Below are positions 1-8,838 of a stretch of DNA of 56,964 bases, one piece after another (position 1 is the stretch's first letter; each line of letters opens with the position of its first letter). Origin of the DNA: Rhodothermaceae bacterium Tc-Br11_B2g6_7 (lineage in GTDB: Bacteria; Bacteroidota; Rhodothermia; Rhodothermales; Salinibacteraceae); contig LKNB01000012.1 in NCBI GenBank assembly GCA_001564055.1, positions 1 to 56,964 of the forward strand. Direction: 5' to 3'. The notes beneath the pieces are model-generated. The model was not told where the DNA came from and did not search any database. It saw only the letters and a list, made by a program, of their open reading frames with translations. Position numbers and translations under genes: made by a program.

Positions 1-2
1 GC

Positions 3-95
3 TGGCGGGTCGAGCACATCGACCTGCCGCAACAGATGCAGGAACGCGAGGACCTTATCGTCGCGCCTGCCGAAGTCGAGGTCAACGGAGGCTAA
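3..95 (+). CDS. C-terminal end of an unidentified protein (partial)
   Basis: The window opens inside a gene. The frame that reads WRVEHIDLPQQ and ends VEVNGG is open from base 3 and stops at TAA 93-95, 47 bases before the first Hsp70 gene. Only 30 residues are present, too few to identify the family. Hsp70-family genes of this type are often preceded by a DUF2760 gene, so that is one possible identity, but this is a guess from context. Its position and orientation suggest that it is the first gene of the Hsp70 operon. Confidence 0.55.
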   Translation, partial: WRVEHIDLPQQMQEREDLIVAPAEVEVNGG

Positions 96-142
96 CGTCC
101 ACCGACCTCGCCTTCCCATTTTTTCTTTTGACCTGAAAGGTT

Positions 143-1945
143 ATGGCTAACCCCAAATATATTGTAGGCATCGACCTCGGCACCACGCACTGTGCGCTCA
201 GCTATGCGCCGGCGGACGCCGAGACGCAGGAAGAGCCGACGCCGTTTCGTATTCCGCAGCTCGTTGACGCGGGCGAAGTCGACGGCCGCCTGCTCCTGCC
301 CTCCTTTATGCTCTTGCCCGGGCCGCACGACGTGCCGGAGGGGGGGCTGCGCCTCCCCTGGACCGACGGCCATGACTACGCCGTGGGCGCATTTGCCCGC
401 GAGCGCGGAGCCGAGCTGCCAAGCCGCCTCGTGGCGTCGGCCAAGTCGTGGCTGTGCCATACGGGTGTCGACCGCACCGCCGACCTGCTCCCGTGGGAGG
501 GACCGGATGATGTGCAGAAAGTCTCGCCCGTGGAAGCCGCCCGCCGCTACTTGCAGCACCTGCGCCACGCCTGGAACCACAGCATGGCCGCAGAGGACCC
601 GGAGGCCCGTCTCGAACACCAGACGGTGCTGCTGACCGTGCCAGCGTCGTTCGACGCGGTGGCGCGGGAGCTCACCGTGCGGGCCGCGCAAGAGGCCGGA
701 CTGCCCGACATCACCCTGCTCGAAGAGCCGCAGGCCGCGTTCTATGCCTGGCTGGCCGCGCAGGGTGATGACTGGCGCGATACCATCGAGGTGGGCGATT
801 CCATCCTCGTCTGTGACGTCGGCGGTGGTACCACCGACTTCAGTCTCATTGAGGTGGTGGAAGAAGACGGGGCGCTGGATCTGCAGCGCGTGGCCGTCGG
901 AGAGCACATCACGCTGGGCGGCGACAACATGGACCTGACGCTGGCCTATTCCGTCCGCCACAAGCTGGCACAGCAGGGCACGCAGCTCGACAACTGGCAG
1001 TTTCGCGCGCTTACGCACCAGTGCCGAAAAGCGAAGGAGCACCTGCTGAGCGATCCGACCGCTACGGGGGCGCCGGTTGTCATCAGCGGCCGTGGCTCTT
1101 CGCTTATCGGCGGCTCCATCCGCACGGAGCTAACCCGGGAGGAGATTCAAGGCATCCTGACGGACGGCTTCTTTCCGTACGGTGCCCTTACCGATCACCC
1201 GGAGCGCAAGCCGAAAGTCGGGATGCGCGAGATGGGACTGCCGTACGAGTCGGATCCCGCCATCACGCGCCACCTCGCCGCGTTTCTGCACGGGCATGTG
1301 GGGGAAGGGCGCACGGCCTTTCCGTCGGCCGTTCTGTTCAACGGCGGCGTAATGAAGGCCGAAGGGCTGCGCACCCGCGTATTGGAGGTGCTGCAGCAGT
1401 GGAGTGGCGAGGCCGAGGTCCGCGCCTTGCCGGCGCCCGACCTTGACATCGCTGTGGCGCGCGGCGCTTGCTACTACGGTGGCGCGCGTGAGGGCCGGGG
1501 CATCCGCATCCGTGCCGGCGCCCCGCGCTCCTACTACATCGCCGTCGAAAGCAACATGCCAGCCGTGCCGGGCGTGCCGACGCCGCTCAAGGCGCTCTGC
1601 GTGCTGCCGTTCGGCACCGAGGAAGGCTCGGCGCTCCGCATCCCGGAGAAGGAGTTCGGGCTGGTTGTGGGCGAGGACGCCGTCTTCACCCTGCTGGCCT
1701 CCACCACGCGCACCTCGGATGACGCCGGCGCCATCGTGGACGACTGGGGTGGGGAGATCGAGGAGGTCGCCACCATGGAGGCCCGCTTCGAAGCGACCAG
1801 CGACGAGGCCACCGGCACCGTCATCCCGGTCGTGCTCGAAAGCGCGTTCACCGAGGTGGGCACGCTGGAGCTCTACTGCGCCGCACGCGACAGCGAGCAG
1901 CGACGCAAGCTGGCGTTCAACATCCGCGAGACGCAAGAAGCGTAG
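143..1945 (+). CDS. Hsp70-family ATPase (short paralogue)
   Basis: This 600-residue protein belongs to the Hsp70/actin-fold superfamily. The N-terminus carries the phosphate-1 signature GIDLGTTH (about residues 9-16), the phosphate-2 loop is CDVGGGTTDFSLIEV (about residues 228-242), and an adenosine-type motif LFNGGVMKAEGLR lies near residue 400. These features show an ATP-binding domain. The remaining C-terminal part is short and does not look like a canonical DnaK substrate-binding domain with lid. It is therefore a divergent Hsp70-like protein, not DnaK, and its client is unknown. The next Hsp70 gene starts 45 bases downstream on the same strand and shares long blocks of sequence, so the two probably arose by duplication and are co-transcribed. 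The start ATG gives the conserved N-terminus directly. Confidence 0.9.
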   Translation: MANPKYIVGIDLGTTHCALSYAPADAETQEEPTPFRIPQLVDAGEVDGRLLLPSFMLLPGPHDVPEGGLRLPWTDGHDYAVGAFARERGAELPSRLVASAKSWLCHTGVDRTADLLPWEGPDDVQKVSPVEAARRYLQHLRHAWNHSMAAEDPEARLEHQTVLLTVPASFDAVARELTVRAAQEAGLPDITLLEEPQAAFYAWLAAQGDDWRDTIEVGDSILVCDVGGGTTDFSLIEVVEEDGALDLQRVAVGEHITLGGDNMDLTLAYSVRHKLAQQGTQLDNWQFRALTHQCRKAKEHLLSDPTATGAPVVISGRGSSLIGGSIRTELTREEIQGILTDGFFPYGALTDHPERKPKVGMREMGLPYESDPAITRHLAAFLHGHVGEGRTAFPSAVLFNGGVMKAEGLRTRVLEVLQQWSGEAEVRALPAPDLDIAVARGACYYGGAREGRGIRIRAGAPRSYYIAVESNMPAVPGVPTPLKALCVLPFGTEEGSALRIPEKEFGLVVGEDAVFTLLASTTRTSDDAGAIVDDWGGEIEEVATMEARFEATSDEATGTVIPVVLESAFTEVGTLELYCAARDSEQRRKLAFNIRETQEA

Positions 1946-1990
1946 CCATGCTCGTTCGTTCACCCTGTGCATCGATTCTGCTGATCTGCC

Positions 1991-4816
1991 ATGCCCGCGC
2001 CTGACGCTCGCTACCTTGTGGGGATTGACCTCGGGACGACCCACACGGTTGTCTCCGCCATCGATCGGGAGGCATCGTCTGCGGCGGCAAAGCTGTTTGA
2101 GATCCCGCAGGTGGTGGAGCCGGGGGCTATCGGCCGGCACTCGGTGCTGCCGTCGTTTCTGTACCTGCCGGGGCCGCACGAGCTGCCGGAAGGCAGCACG
2201 GCGCTCCCGTGGGCAGCCGACCGTCCGTACGCCGTAGGCACGTTTGCGCGCGATCAGGGCATGCGCGTGCCGGGCCGGCTCGTGGCCTCGGCCAAGTCGT
2301 GGCTGTGCAACCCGCACGTCGACCGCAGCGCCGATATTCTCCCGTGGGACGCGCCCGCTGACGTGGCCAAGGTGTCGCCGGTGGAGGCCTCCACCCGCTA
2401 CCTGCAGCACGTCCGCGAAGCCTGGAACGCGGAGCAGGCCACATCACCCGAAGAGCATCTGGAGCGGCAGCAGGTCATCCTCACCGTGCCCGCCTCGTTT
2501 GATGAGGTTGCGCGCTCGCTCACGGTAGAAGCTGCCGCCCGAGCCGGCCTCGGGCAGGTGATTTTGCTCGAAGAGCCCATCGCTGCGTTCTACGCCTGGC
2601 TGCAGGCCACCCCCGACTGGCACGACACCGTAGCCGATGGGCAGGTAATCCTTGTCTGCGACGTCGGGGGCGGCACGACGGACTTCTCTATCATCGGGGT
2701 GAGGGCCGAGGGCGAGGGCCTGCAGTTCGACCGCCTCGCCGTGGGCGATCACCTCATGCTGGGCGGCGACAACATGGATCACGCGCTGGCACGGGCGGTG
2801 GAGGCGGAGTTGACGGCCGATGGGCAGGGGCTCGACCGTCAGCGCTGGCAGCAGCTCGTACATCAATGCCGCCGCGCCAAAGAGACGCTCCTGCAGCCCG
2901 ATGCCCCCGAAACCGCCGAGGTGGCCGTGGCGGGGCAGGGGAGCAACCTGATCGGCGGGACCCTCCGCCATACCATCCAGCGTGCCGACGTAGAGGCGCT
3001 GGTCCTCGATGGCTTCTTCCCGCAGGTAGATGCCGACGCCGCGCCGGCCGAAGACCGCCGATCTGGCCTGGCCGAGCTGGGGCTGCCCTACGCGCACGAC
3101 CCGGCGATCACGCGGCACCTCGCTGCCTTCTGGCGGCAGGCCGTGCCCTACATCCGCAAGCAAACCGGGCGCGACACGCCGTACCCGGACCACGTCCTGT
3201 TCAACGGCGGCGTCTTCAACGCGCAGATGCTGCGCGCGCGGACGCAGGCCATCGTGGGTAACTGGTTTGAGGAGACGGCTGGCGACGGCTGGCAGCCCTC
3301 CGAGTTATCCACCGACCGGCTGGACCACAACGTGGCCGTGGGGGCGGCCTCGTACGGGCGCGTCCGGCAGGGTGAGGGCACGCGCGTCGGCAGCGGCAGC
3401 CCGCGGGCGTTTTATGTGGGCATCGCCGGGGAAGCTACGGACGAGGACACCACCAAAGCCGTCTGCCTCGTGCCGCGTGGCGCACCCGAGGGGTACGAGG
3501 TGCAGCTTGAGAACCGCACGTTCGAGGCGCTGGCCAATCAGCCGGTGACGTTTCATCTGCTCAGCTCCAGCACGCGCACTGGCGATCAGCCGGGGCAGGT
3601 CGTCACCCTCGCCGCCGATGAAGCGCAGGCCCTCCCGCCGATCCGTACGGTGCTGGCCTTCGGCAAGCGCTACGCGCGCACCGTGCCCGTCCAACTCGCC
3701 GCGCATCTGACAGAGGTGGGCACCCTCGACCTCTGGGCCGAATCTGTCCATACCGAGCACCGCTGGCAGCTTCAGTTCGATGTGCGGGAGGGCGGCACCG
3801 TGACGGAGGACGGGCAGGCGGATACGCGCGACGTCATCACCACGCGCCATGTGGAGAAGGTGCGCGAGGCCATCCAGCGCACGTTCGAGGACCCCGACCG
3901 GCAGGAGCCGCCGTCCACCGTCTGGAACTGGCTCGAAACGCTCGTCCACCGCCCGCCGGAGGAGTGGCCGCTGCCCTTCCTGCGGGCCTGCGCCGACCGC
4001 CTGCTCCACACCCGCCGCGACCGCTCGGCCGCGCACGAGAAGGTGTGGCTGGACCTCCTCGGGTACTGCCTGCGCCCCGGCTATGGCGATGCGGTCGACG
4101 AGTGGCGGATGCAGCAGGCGTGGGTATTGCATCTCGAAGGGCTCCACTTCCCCGATGAAAAACGCAACCGTGTGGCCTGGTGGCACTTCTGGCGCCGCGT
4201 GAGTGGCGGGCTGGCGGCCGGCAAGCAGGAGCAGGTCTACTACGAAGCCCGGCCCTTCATCCAGCCCGAGGTGCGCACGCGCAAGGAGCACCGCGTGTAC
4301 CACCGCCGCATGGAGATGAGCGAGAAAGAGGAGGCCTGGAAGTCGCTGGCCACGTTCGAGCGCATGAAGCCCGACCTGAAGACGGCGCTGGCGAAGCTGC
4401 TGCTCGACAAGTTTCGGCACTCCTCGCCGCGCGGCGGTGAGCTCTGGGCGCTGAGCCGGCTCGGCACGCGCCACCCGCTGCACGGCCCGCTGGATCGCCG
4501 CGTGCCGGTAGCCGACGTGGAGGAGTGGCTGGAGGCGCTTCTCGGGATGGATCTGCCGCCGTCGAAAGACGCCGCCTACGCACTGGCCCACCTGGCCCGG
4601 CGCACCCCAGAGCGCGGCCGGGGCGTGTCAGCAGCCGTCCGCAGCAGCGTTGACGCATGGCTGGACAAGCACATGAGCGACGCGGTCCCCTACCGTACCC
4701 TCATGGAGACTCCCGAGCCCCTCGCCGAGCATCCCGGCGAGCAATGGTTCGTCGCCGAACCCCTCCCGCAGGACGCTGCCACCACAGTGCACGAGCCTAC
4801 GGGGATTGTGGTGTGA
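1991..4816 (+). CDS. Hsp70-family ATPase with long C-terminal extension
   Basis: This 941-residue protein has the same Hsp70-type ATPase core as its upstream neighbour: GIDLGTTHTVVS at residues 10-21, CDVGGGTTDFSIIGV near residue 224, and LFNGGVFNAQMLR near residue 403. After about residue 600 it adds roughly 330 residues, rich in Trp, Arg and Leu, that the first paralogue lacks. This fits the DUF3731-type C-terminal region seen in large bacterial Hsp70-like proteins. The extension has no visible signal peptide or membrane segment, so the protein is probably cytosolic. Placement 45 bases after the first Hsp70 gene suggests a paired function. The role of such pairs is not established, and a chaperone or assembly ATPase role is inference only. 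Confidence 0.9.
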   Translation: MPAPDARYLVGIDLGTTHTVVSAIDREASSAAAKLFEIPQVVEPGAIGRHSVLPSFLYLPGPHELPEGSTALPWAADRPYAVGTFARDQGMRVPGRLVASAKSWLCNPHVDRSADILPWDAPADVAKVSPVEASTRYLQHVREAWNAEQATSPEEHLERQQVILTVPASFDEVARSLTVEAAARAGLGQVILLEEPIAAFYAWLQATPDWHDTVADGQVILVCDVGGGTTDFSIIGVRAEGEGLQFDRLAVGDHLMLGGDNMDHALARAVEAELTADGQGLDRQRWQQLVHQCRRAKETLLQPDAPETAEVAVAGQGSNLIGGTLRHTIQRADVEALVLDGFFPQVDADAAPAEDRRSGLAELGLPYAHDPAITRHLAAFWRQAVPYIRKQTGRDTPYPDHVLFNGGVFNAQMLRARTQAIVGNWFEETAGDGWQPSELSTDRLDHNVAVGAASYGRVRQGEGTRVGSGSPRAFYVGIAGEATDEDTTKAVCLVPRGAPEGYEVQLENRTFEALANQPVTFHLLSSSTRTGDQPGQVVTLAADEAQALPPIRTVLAFGKRYARTVPVQLAAHLTEVGTLDLWAESVHTEHRWQLQFDVREGGTVTEDGQADTRDVITTRHVEKVREAIQRTFEDPDRQEPPSTVWNWLETLVHRPPEEWPLPFLRACADRLLHTRRDRSAAHEKVWLDLLGYCLRPGYGDAVDEWRMQQAWVLHLEGLHFPDEKRNRVAWWHFWRRVSGGLAAGKQEQVYYEARPFIQPEVRTRKEHRVYHRRMEMSEKEEAWKSLATFERMKPDLKTALAKLLLDKFRHSSPRGGELWALSRLGTRHPLHGPLDRRVPVADVEEWLEALLGMDLPPSKDAAYALAHLARRTPERGRGVSAAVRSSVDAWLDKHMSDAVPYRTLMETPEPLAEHPGEQWFVAEPLPQDAATTVHEPTGIVV

Positions 4817-5007
4817 GGATTGGTCAACTGGCTGTGGCGAGGGACTGCTTGGTTCGGGTGTCCAGCGAGGTATTTGGGCTCAGCGTCTGGAAATTTCTCC
4901 GGATCGCCTCGGTTGCACTCGCACATCAGCCGGAACCCCCGATGCGCGCGTAGCTTCAAACAGGCGTAAGTAGCAGATATAAAACTTGCGTGCTACACGT
5001 ACCAGTT

Positions 5008-5253
5008 ATGGTTCAGAAACAGCTCCACATTACCAGAGCGCAGAATGAAGCGCTCAAGCGTCAGGCGAAGGAACGGGGTATTTCCGAGGAAGAGCTGGTG
5101 CGCCGTATCCTCAGTGATGCCCTGAGGATAGAGGACAACGACAAGCAGCTGGCTGGAGAATCCGAGTCCACACGACAGGAAGCGATTGATGGATTGCTTG
5201 ATTCCACGAGAGAGCTTGCCAAGGGGCGCCGTCTCACATCCAGATTCAGATAA
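5008..5253 (+). CDS. VapB-like ribbon-helix-helix antitoxin candidate
   Basis: This is an 81-residue polar protein. The segment QKQLHITRAQNEALKRQAK followed by GISEEELVRRIL has the beta-strand plus two-helix pattern of a CopG/Arc-type ribbon-helix-helix DNA-binding domain. The C-terminal half is acidic and probably flexible, as in antitoxins that wrap a toxin. The ATG at 5008 matches the family start better than the upstream in-frame GTG at 4990. A PIN-domain reading frame follows about 105 bases downstream, which supports a VapB role: antitoxin and autorepressor. Because that toxin frame is interrupted, this may now be a solitary antitoxin. Confidence 0.65.
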   Translation: MVQKQLHITRAQNEALKRQAKERGISEEELVRRILSDALRIEDNDKQLAGESESTRQEAIDGLLDSTRELAKGRRLTSRFR

Positions 5254-5357
5254 GCGTAGCGAAAAAAGGGCCGAGGGGTGCTTTACGAAGACCGTTTGGG
5301 CTGAGACGTAGCGTTCGGTAGCAGGTCTCTTGGCCACCTTCGCTTACGGGACGCTCG

Positions 5358-5798
5358 GTGCGGTACCTGATCGACACGAATATCCTCGTTTACTGCTTTG
5401 ACGCAGGCGAACCTTAAAAGCAGCGTCGAGCGACCCAGGTAATCAAGCACGTCGCGCAGGCTCATAGCGCAGCGCTTTCCGCACAGGTCCTCGCGGAATT
5501 TTCTAATGTGGCTCTTTACCGACTAAATCCGAGCTTCAGCGCCGAGGAGACGCACCGGCAGATCCAACGCTACGAGGCAGTTTTTCGTGTGCTGCCCCTC
5601 ACCTCGGCTGTCGTGCTTGAGGCCGTTCGTGTTGTTCAGAAGCACAGCTTTTCGTATTTCGACGCTCAGATCTGGGCAGTGGCGAAGCTCGCTCAGATTC
5701 CAGTAGTCTTAAGCGAGGACTTTGACGTTGGAAGCACCATCGACGGCGTTTCTTTTGTGAACCCGCTGCGCGAGACGTTCGATTTGCTTGAGCTGTAA
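5358..5798 (+). pseudogene. PIN-domain (VapC-type) toxin gene with in-frame stop
   Basis: From GTG 5358 the frame reads VRYLIDTNILVYCFDAGEP, hits TAA at 5415-5417, and continues without a frame change through KQRRATQVIKH to a normal end at 5798. All four acidic positions of a PIN nuclease are visible: the Asp of LIDTN, the Glu of LAEFSN, the Asp of FDAQIWA and the Asp of LSEDFDVG. A full-length protein would be about 146 residues, which is normal for VapC. The single nonsense codon leaves only 19 N-terminal residues or a fragment starting at 5508 that lacks the first catalytic Asp. I infer an inactivated RNase toxin. A sequencing error, or reinitiation, is the alternative. Confidence 0.75.
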
Positions 5799-5923
5799 TG
5801 GGGGTGGTTTGTGGCACTCCTCCCCGTCTTCCGTGGAGCGTGCTCGGCAGAAGGCTTGGGCTGCCAGCGTGAATGTTCACGGTGTTGAAATAGTCTCTGT
5901 ATTACTGGTTACTCATGATCGTA

Positions 5924-6598
5924 ATGAAATCCTTTCTGCTCTGCGTATTATTTTTAATCAGTACCGACGCGTTTGGTCAACACGACGGTACGAAATATCC
6001 TGACTTTTTTGGATTGACGCTTGCCGAGGTTGTAGATCACGAAGGCTGGCGTGTGATAGAGAAAGCCACCGGTTATCTAAGCTCTGGCCAAGTTGAAGCT
6101 ACGGTTGTTGTCTTGCAGTCGGGGAGTCATGAGTTCGTTAGCTGCTCTGAAAGCGCAGAGTTGTTACAAAATGAGGAGCGGATCATTTTGGTTTTGATCT
6201 CGCAGGAGGGCGAGCCCAGGGTGACAATACAAAATAATGAATTTATAGTACGCCCGAACGAAGGGGGAATGATGTGTTACATAGAACCGAAGCTTTCGAT
6301 TGAAAATAATCAGCTCAACATATTATATCAATACACAAGATCGAATAGACAGTATACCTTCGAGTACTCGAATGGTGAAATGATTTTGGTTAGCGCAAAG
6401 AGCGTAGGCGTATCAGGAGGAAGATTCTATTCCAGTTTCTATGACTTCAGGCGTAAGGTAATTGAGTCAGAGGAAGGTAGTATTGGGTCGGATTCCAGTA
6501 CGCAGGAAACCATACCTATAGAATTCGATGGGTTCAAGACGCTTTCAGAGTTTGGGGAGATGAATGAATGGGAAGTGGCTGAATACAAATTGCTTTAG
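5924..6598 (+). CDS. AT-rich orphan secreted protein
   Basis: This is a 224-residue protein with a signal peptide: MKSFLLCVLFLISTDAFGQ, with probable cleavage after FGQ or AFG. A start at 5915 would add MIV. The rest is predicted soluble with alternating strand-like segments and no family that I recognise. Base use is clearly unlike the neighbours: the gene is rich in A and T, with codons such as ATA, AAT and TTA that are rare elsewhere in the window. This suggests recent acquisition from a lower-GC donor, perhaps a flavobacterium-like one. It lies alone between the broken VapC gene and the first hairpin repeat. Confidence 0.7.
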   Translation: MKSFLLCVLFLISTDAFGQHDGTKYPDFFGLTLAEVVDHEGWRVIEKATGYLSSGQVEATVVVLQSGSHEFVSCSESAELLQNEERIILVLISQEGEPRVTIQNNEFIVRPNEGGMMCYIEPKLSIENNQLNILYQYTRSNRQYTFEYSNGEMILVSAKSVGVSGGRFYSSFYDFRRKVIESEEGSIGSDSSTQETIPIEFDGFKTLSEFGEMNEWEVAEYKLL

Positions 6599-7071
6599 CC
6601 TCCTGCAACGAGCGGTCCCACGTGCGAGTGGCTCGGCTTTCGTCTCGTGCAGAGAACGGCGTCGAGGCAAGGGTTTGTATCTCGTGCCTATGCTACAGCG
6701 TCGGCACGCAGGATAAGACGGTCTCCGTCCAGTTTCTTCGTAGCAGCGTCGCCCGACGGATGATGAAGGCGGTCTCAAACCCAGCAGGGCATGTAGGTCG
6801 AGGATTTACACATGCACGCGGAGCGTGCGGCACGGGCGCTCCCACGCAGAGCATGGGAGCGAGAGATGGCGGGTGAGCTTCCGAATCGTGCGAAGAACTT
6901 GGAGCTGACGGGAACCATTAAGCCGCTCGAATAGGCCAAAAAACACCCATACCCCCTCACGCTGCCGGTCGCACCAAGGGCTGGTAGTCTGAGCAACCTT
7001 GCCCGTGATGGAAGCTCTTGGTAACTTAGAGGTAGTGCCCGCAGTGCGCTGGTACGTTTTCTTTTACGCAT
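6599..7071. other. Gene-free stretch holding repeat copy 1
   Basis: I see no credible gene in these 473 bases. The second half is repeat copy 1, listed separately. The small open frames here exist only because the palindromic repeat lacks stops. The last 200 bases before the next gene show no clear promoter to me. Confidence 0.6.
6708..6865. repeat. Dispersed double-hairpin repeat, copy 1
   Basis: This segment aligns along its length with 9265-9411. It ends in two hairpins: GCACGC-GGA-GCGTGC at 6814-6828 and CGCTCCCA/TGGGAGCG at 6837-6861. The second stem resembles the CGYTCCCA...TGGGARCG palindromes that are common between genes in many bacteria. It lies between accessory genes and does not look coding. 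Confidence 0.75.
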
Positions 7072-7410
7072 ATGCTGGTCGATCTCATGAAAAAGGACTC
7101 CTCTGATCACACGTCGTCACATGCGGTGGCACGCGAGCTTGCATACTTCTTTACGCGCAACGGGTACGTACGCGCTCAAAATACGAAGCGCTTGAAAGAA
7201 GAGGGGCCGGGCACCTACAAGAAGGGCGCGGAGGTCCGATTGGTCGCCCGTTCTGAGGACGAGCTTGAGCGGATGAGAGATCTGCTTGACCGAGCCGGTT
7301 TTAAGGCCGGCCGACCATTCCGGAAGGGGAATCAGTATTGTCAACCCCTGTATGGCAAACGGGAGGTAGACCGGTTCCTGGAAATGGTGGTGAGCGCATC
7401 GGACGGATAA
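7072..7410 (+). CDS. Conserved hypothetical protein in toxin-antitoxin island
   Basis: This is a small basic protein of 112 residues; an ATG at 7087 would give 107. It has no signal peptide or membrane segment. The core runs from ARELAYFFTRNGYVR through TYKKGAEVRLVARSEDEL to RAGFKAGRPFRKGNQYCQ and has the look of a compact alpha/beta fold. I recall similar short conserved proteins without assigned function, but cannot name a family. Its small size, charge and placement among toxin-antitoxin modules make a stress-related or RNA/DNA-binding role conceivable, without direct evidence. No partner gene overlaps it. Confidence 0.65.
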   Translation: MLVDLMKKDSSDHTSSHAVARELAYFFTRNGYVRAQNTKRLKEEGPGTYKKGAEVRLVARSEDELERMRDLLDRAGFKAGRPFRKGNQYCQPLYGKREVDRFLEMVVSASDG

Positions 7411-7672
7411 CCCGGTGTGCCACCTGCCCCTCTATTACCGGACGTCACTTAAGGGGTTGCATCCGCTTGGTATGGCTGGCGTTATCAGCACTTGCAATGC
7501 GAACCAAGGGTCGAGGGCGAGCAGAAACATCGCGGCGGACTCACAACGTAGCGATACGTCCGCCTTTTCCGTAGGTTAGAAGCACACGCGGCCGCGGAGC
7601 GTCCCCATCATGCGGCATCCACGAACGCGCATGCATTGCCTTCAACCACCCGGCCGTCCCGGTAGCCCATTC

Positions 7673-8440
7673 ATGATGCGGACCCTTCTGCTCTGCCTGA
7701 TTTTCGTCGCCTCCCCGGGGCTTGCGCTGGGGCAGGACTTGCCGGCCTCGTACCCCCCGGTGTCGGAGCGGGAGGGCTACTACCTCACCTTTGAGGCTAC
7801 GGACTCGACCGCGCATGCGGCCATCTATCAAGATCAGGCGGTGCGTGATTCGATCGATGCAGCGTACAGGAACCGCCATCGGGCCGCCCGATCCATCGAG
7901 CGCTACGCTATGGCGGAGCAGGATATCGATTTTCTCCGGCGAATCGACCAAGCGCAGAAACCCGATGCCTGGTCGGTGGCGCTCACGAGTGGGGACACCC
8001 TCCGGCTCGACCCACGGGAGGAGAGACCAAACGCCGCTAATTTCACTTTTGAGCATTATCATCCCGAACACGAGCTAATCGTATTCCGGTCGCAGTGGGC
8101 GGAGGGAAACGCCTACGTGCTGGTCTCCCGCAGCACAGGAGCGATCACCCCTACCTACGGTCCGCCGGTGTTTTCGCCTGATGCTACCTATTTTGTGGCC
8201 TTTAATCACGATACGATTTCCGGCTATTCGCCGAACGGGCTGCAACTCTTCCACCGCGCGGCGCAGGCCCCCGAGAAGGTCGTAGGGTACGACATGGATC
8301 AAGCCCTCGGAGGCCCAACGGCTGTCACGTGGGTGGACGACCATACCTTCCGTGTGGAGCTACTCGACGAGCGCATCATCGAGGGTGGCATGATCGAGGA
8401 CTACCGGCACTACCGCGTGCGCATCCGGGAGGAGGAGTGA
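7673..8440 (+). CDS. Secreted hypothetical protein
   Basis: The frame is open from 7610, but the start at ATG 7673 gives a clean signal peptide, MMRTLLLCLIFVASPGLALG, with cleavage near GLALGQ. The mature protein of about 233 residues has WD- or propeller-like local motifs such as GPPVFSPDATYFVAF and TAVTWVDDHTFRVELL, typical of periplasmic beta-rich proteins, but no named domain. GC content is normal for the window, unlike the 5924 gene. It may be a native gene that the surrounding island was inserted around, and its role is unknown. Confidence 0.7.
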   Translation: MMRTLLLCLIFVASPGLALGQDLPASYPPVSEREGYYLTFEATDSTAHAAIYQDQAVRDSIDAAYRNRHRAARSIERYAMAEQDIDFLRRIDQAQKPDAWSVALTSGDTLRLDPREERPNAANFTFEHYHPEHELIVFRSQWAEGNAYVLVSRSTGAITPTYGPPVFSPDATYFVAFNHDTISGYSPNGLQLFHRAAQAPEKVVGYDMDQALGGPTAVTWVDDHTFRVELLDERIIEGGMIEDYRHYRVRIREEE

Positions 8441-8477
8441 ACACCTAAGGGCCATCCTCAAGCCGAGCAGTCCGGGC

Positions 8478-8510
8478 GGGTGGAGGATACGCATGCAGCG
8501 CATGGAGCGA
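8478..8510. repeat. Dispersed hairpin repeat, internally deleted copy
   Basis: This short stretch reads GGGTGGAGGATACGCATGC followed by GCGCATGGAGCGA. It matches both ends of the repeat at 9349-9407 but lacks the segment between the two hairpins. It lies in the 170-base gap before the antitoxin/MazF pair. Confidence 0.55.
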
Positions 8511-8610
8511 GAAAACCCCTCACTCTTCCGTCATGCGTGTTGAACGGACCTATCTTGTTCAGCGTACTGATCGTAGTCTCAACCGCATCACCGTCGAAAG
8601 CTGAGGAGCC

Positions 8611-8838
8611 ATGCCGAAAACAGTTGAAGCTGTTGTTGATGAGAATGGCGCGATTCGTCTTCTTGAACCGGTTGCCCTTCACGCGCGGCAGCGCGTCCTG
8701 GTAACCATTCTGGAGGAGGAAGCCAAAGAGGTGCGGCACGTCAGCGATACAGCACTTCTGAGCGAAGAGGCCCTCGCCAAGGATTGGAACAGAGAAGAAG
8801 AGGATGAGGCATGGGCGCACCTGCAGCCGGATCAGTAG
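8611..8838 (+). CDS. Antitoxin (AF2212/DUF104- or AbrB-like)
   Basis: This 75-residue acidic protein begins MPKTVEAVVDENGAIRLLEP, the short beta-rich start of AF2212-like (DUF104) or AbrB-like antitoxins, in which the segment E.V.ENG.I.LLEPV is characteristic. The C-terminal half, with TALLSEEALAKDWNR, is acidic and helical and is the likely toxin-neutralising tail. It overlaps the MazF/PemK-type toxin gene by 28 bases, so the two are translationally coupled with the antitoxin first. This is the usual order and supports autoregulation by the pair. Confidence 0.75.
   Translation: MPKTVEAVVDENGAIRLLEPVALHARQRVLVTILEEEAKEVRHVSDTALLSEEALAKDWNREEEDEAWAHLQPDQ

Noticed and set aside
92..2410. Long minus-strand frames opposite the Hsp70 genes
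   Set aside because: They are shadows of the Hsp70 reading frames, rich in Arg and Gly, with no motif.
6622..6876. Small frames over the hairpin repeat (and 9258-9509 on the minus strand)
   Set aside because: They exist because the palindromic repeat lacks stops, and they read HALRGSA-type peptides typical of mis-called repeat ORFs.
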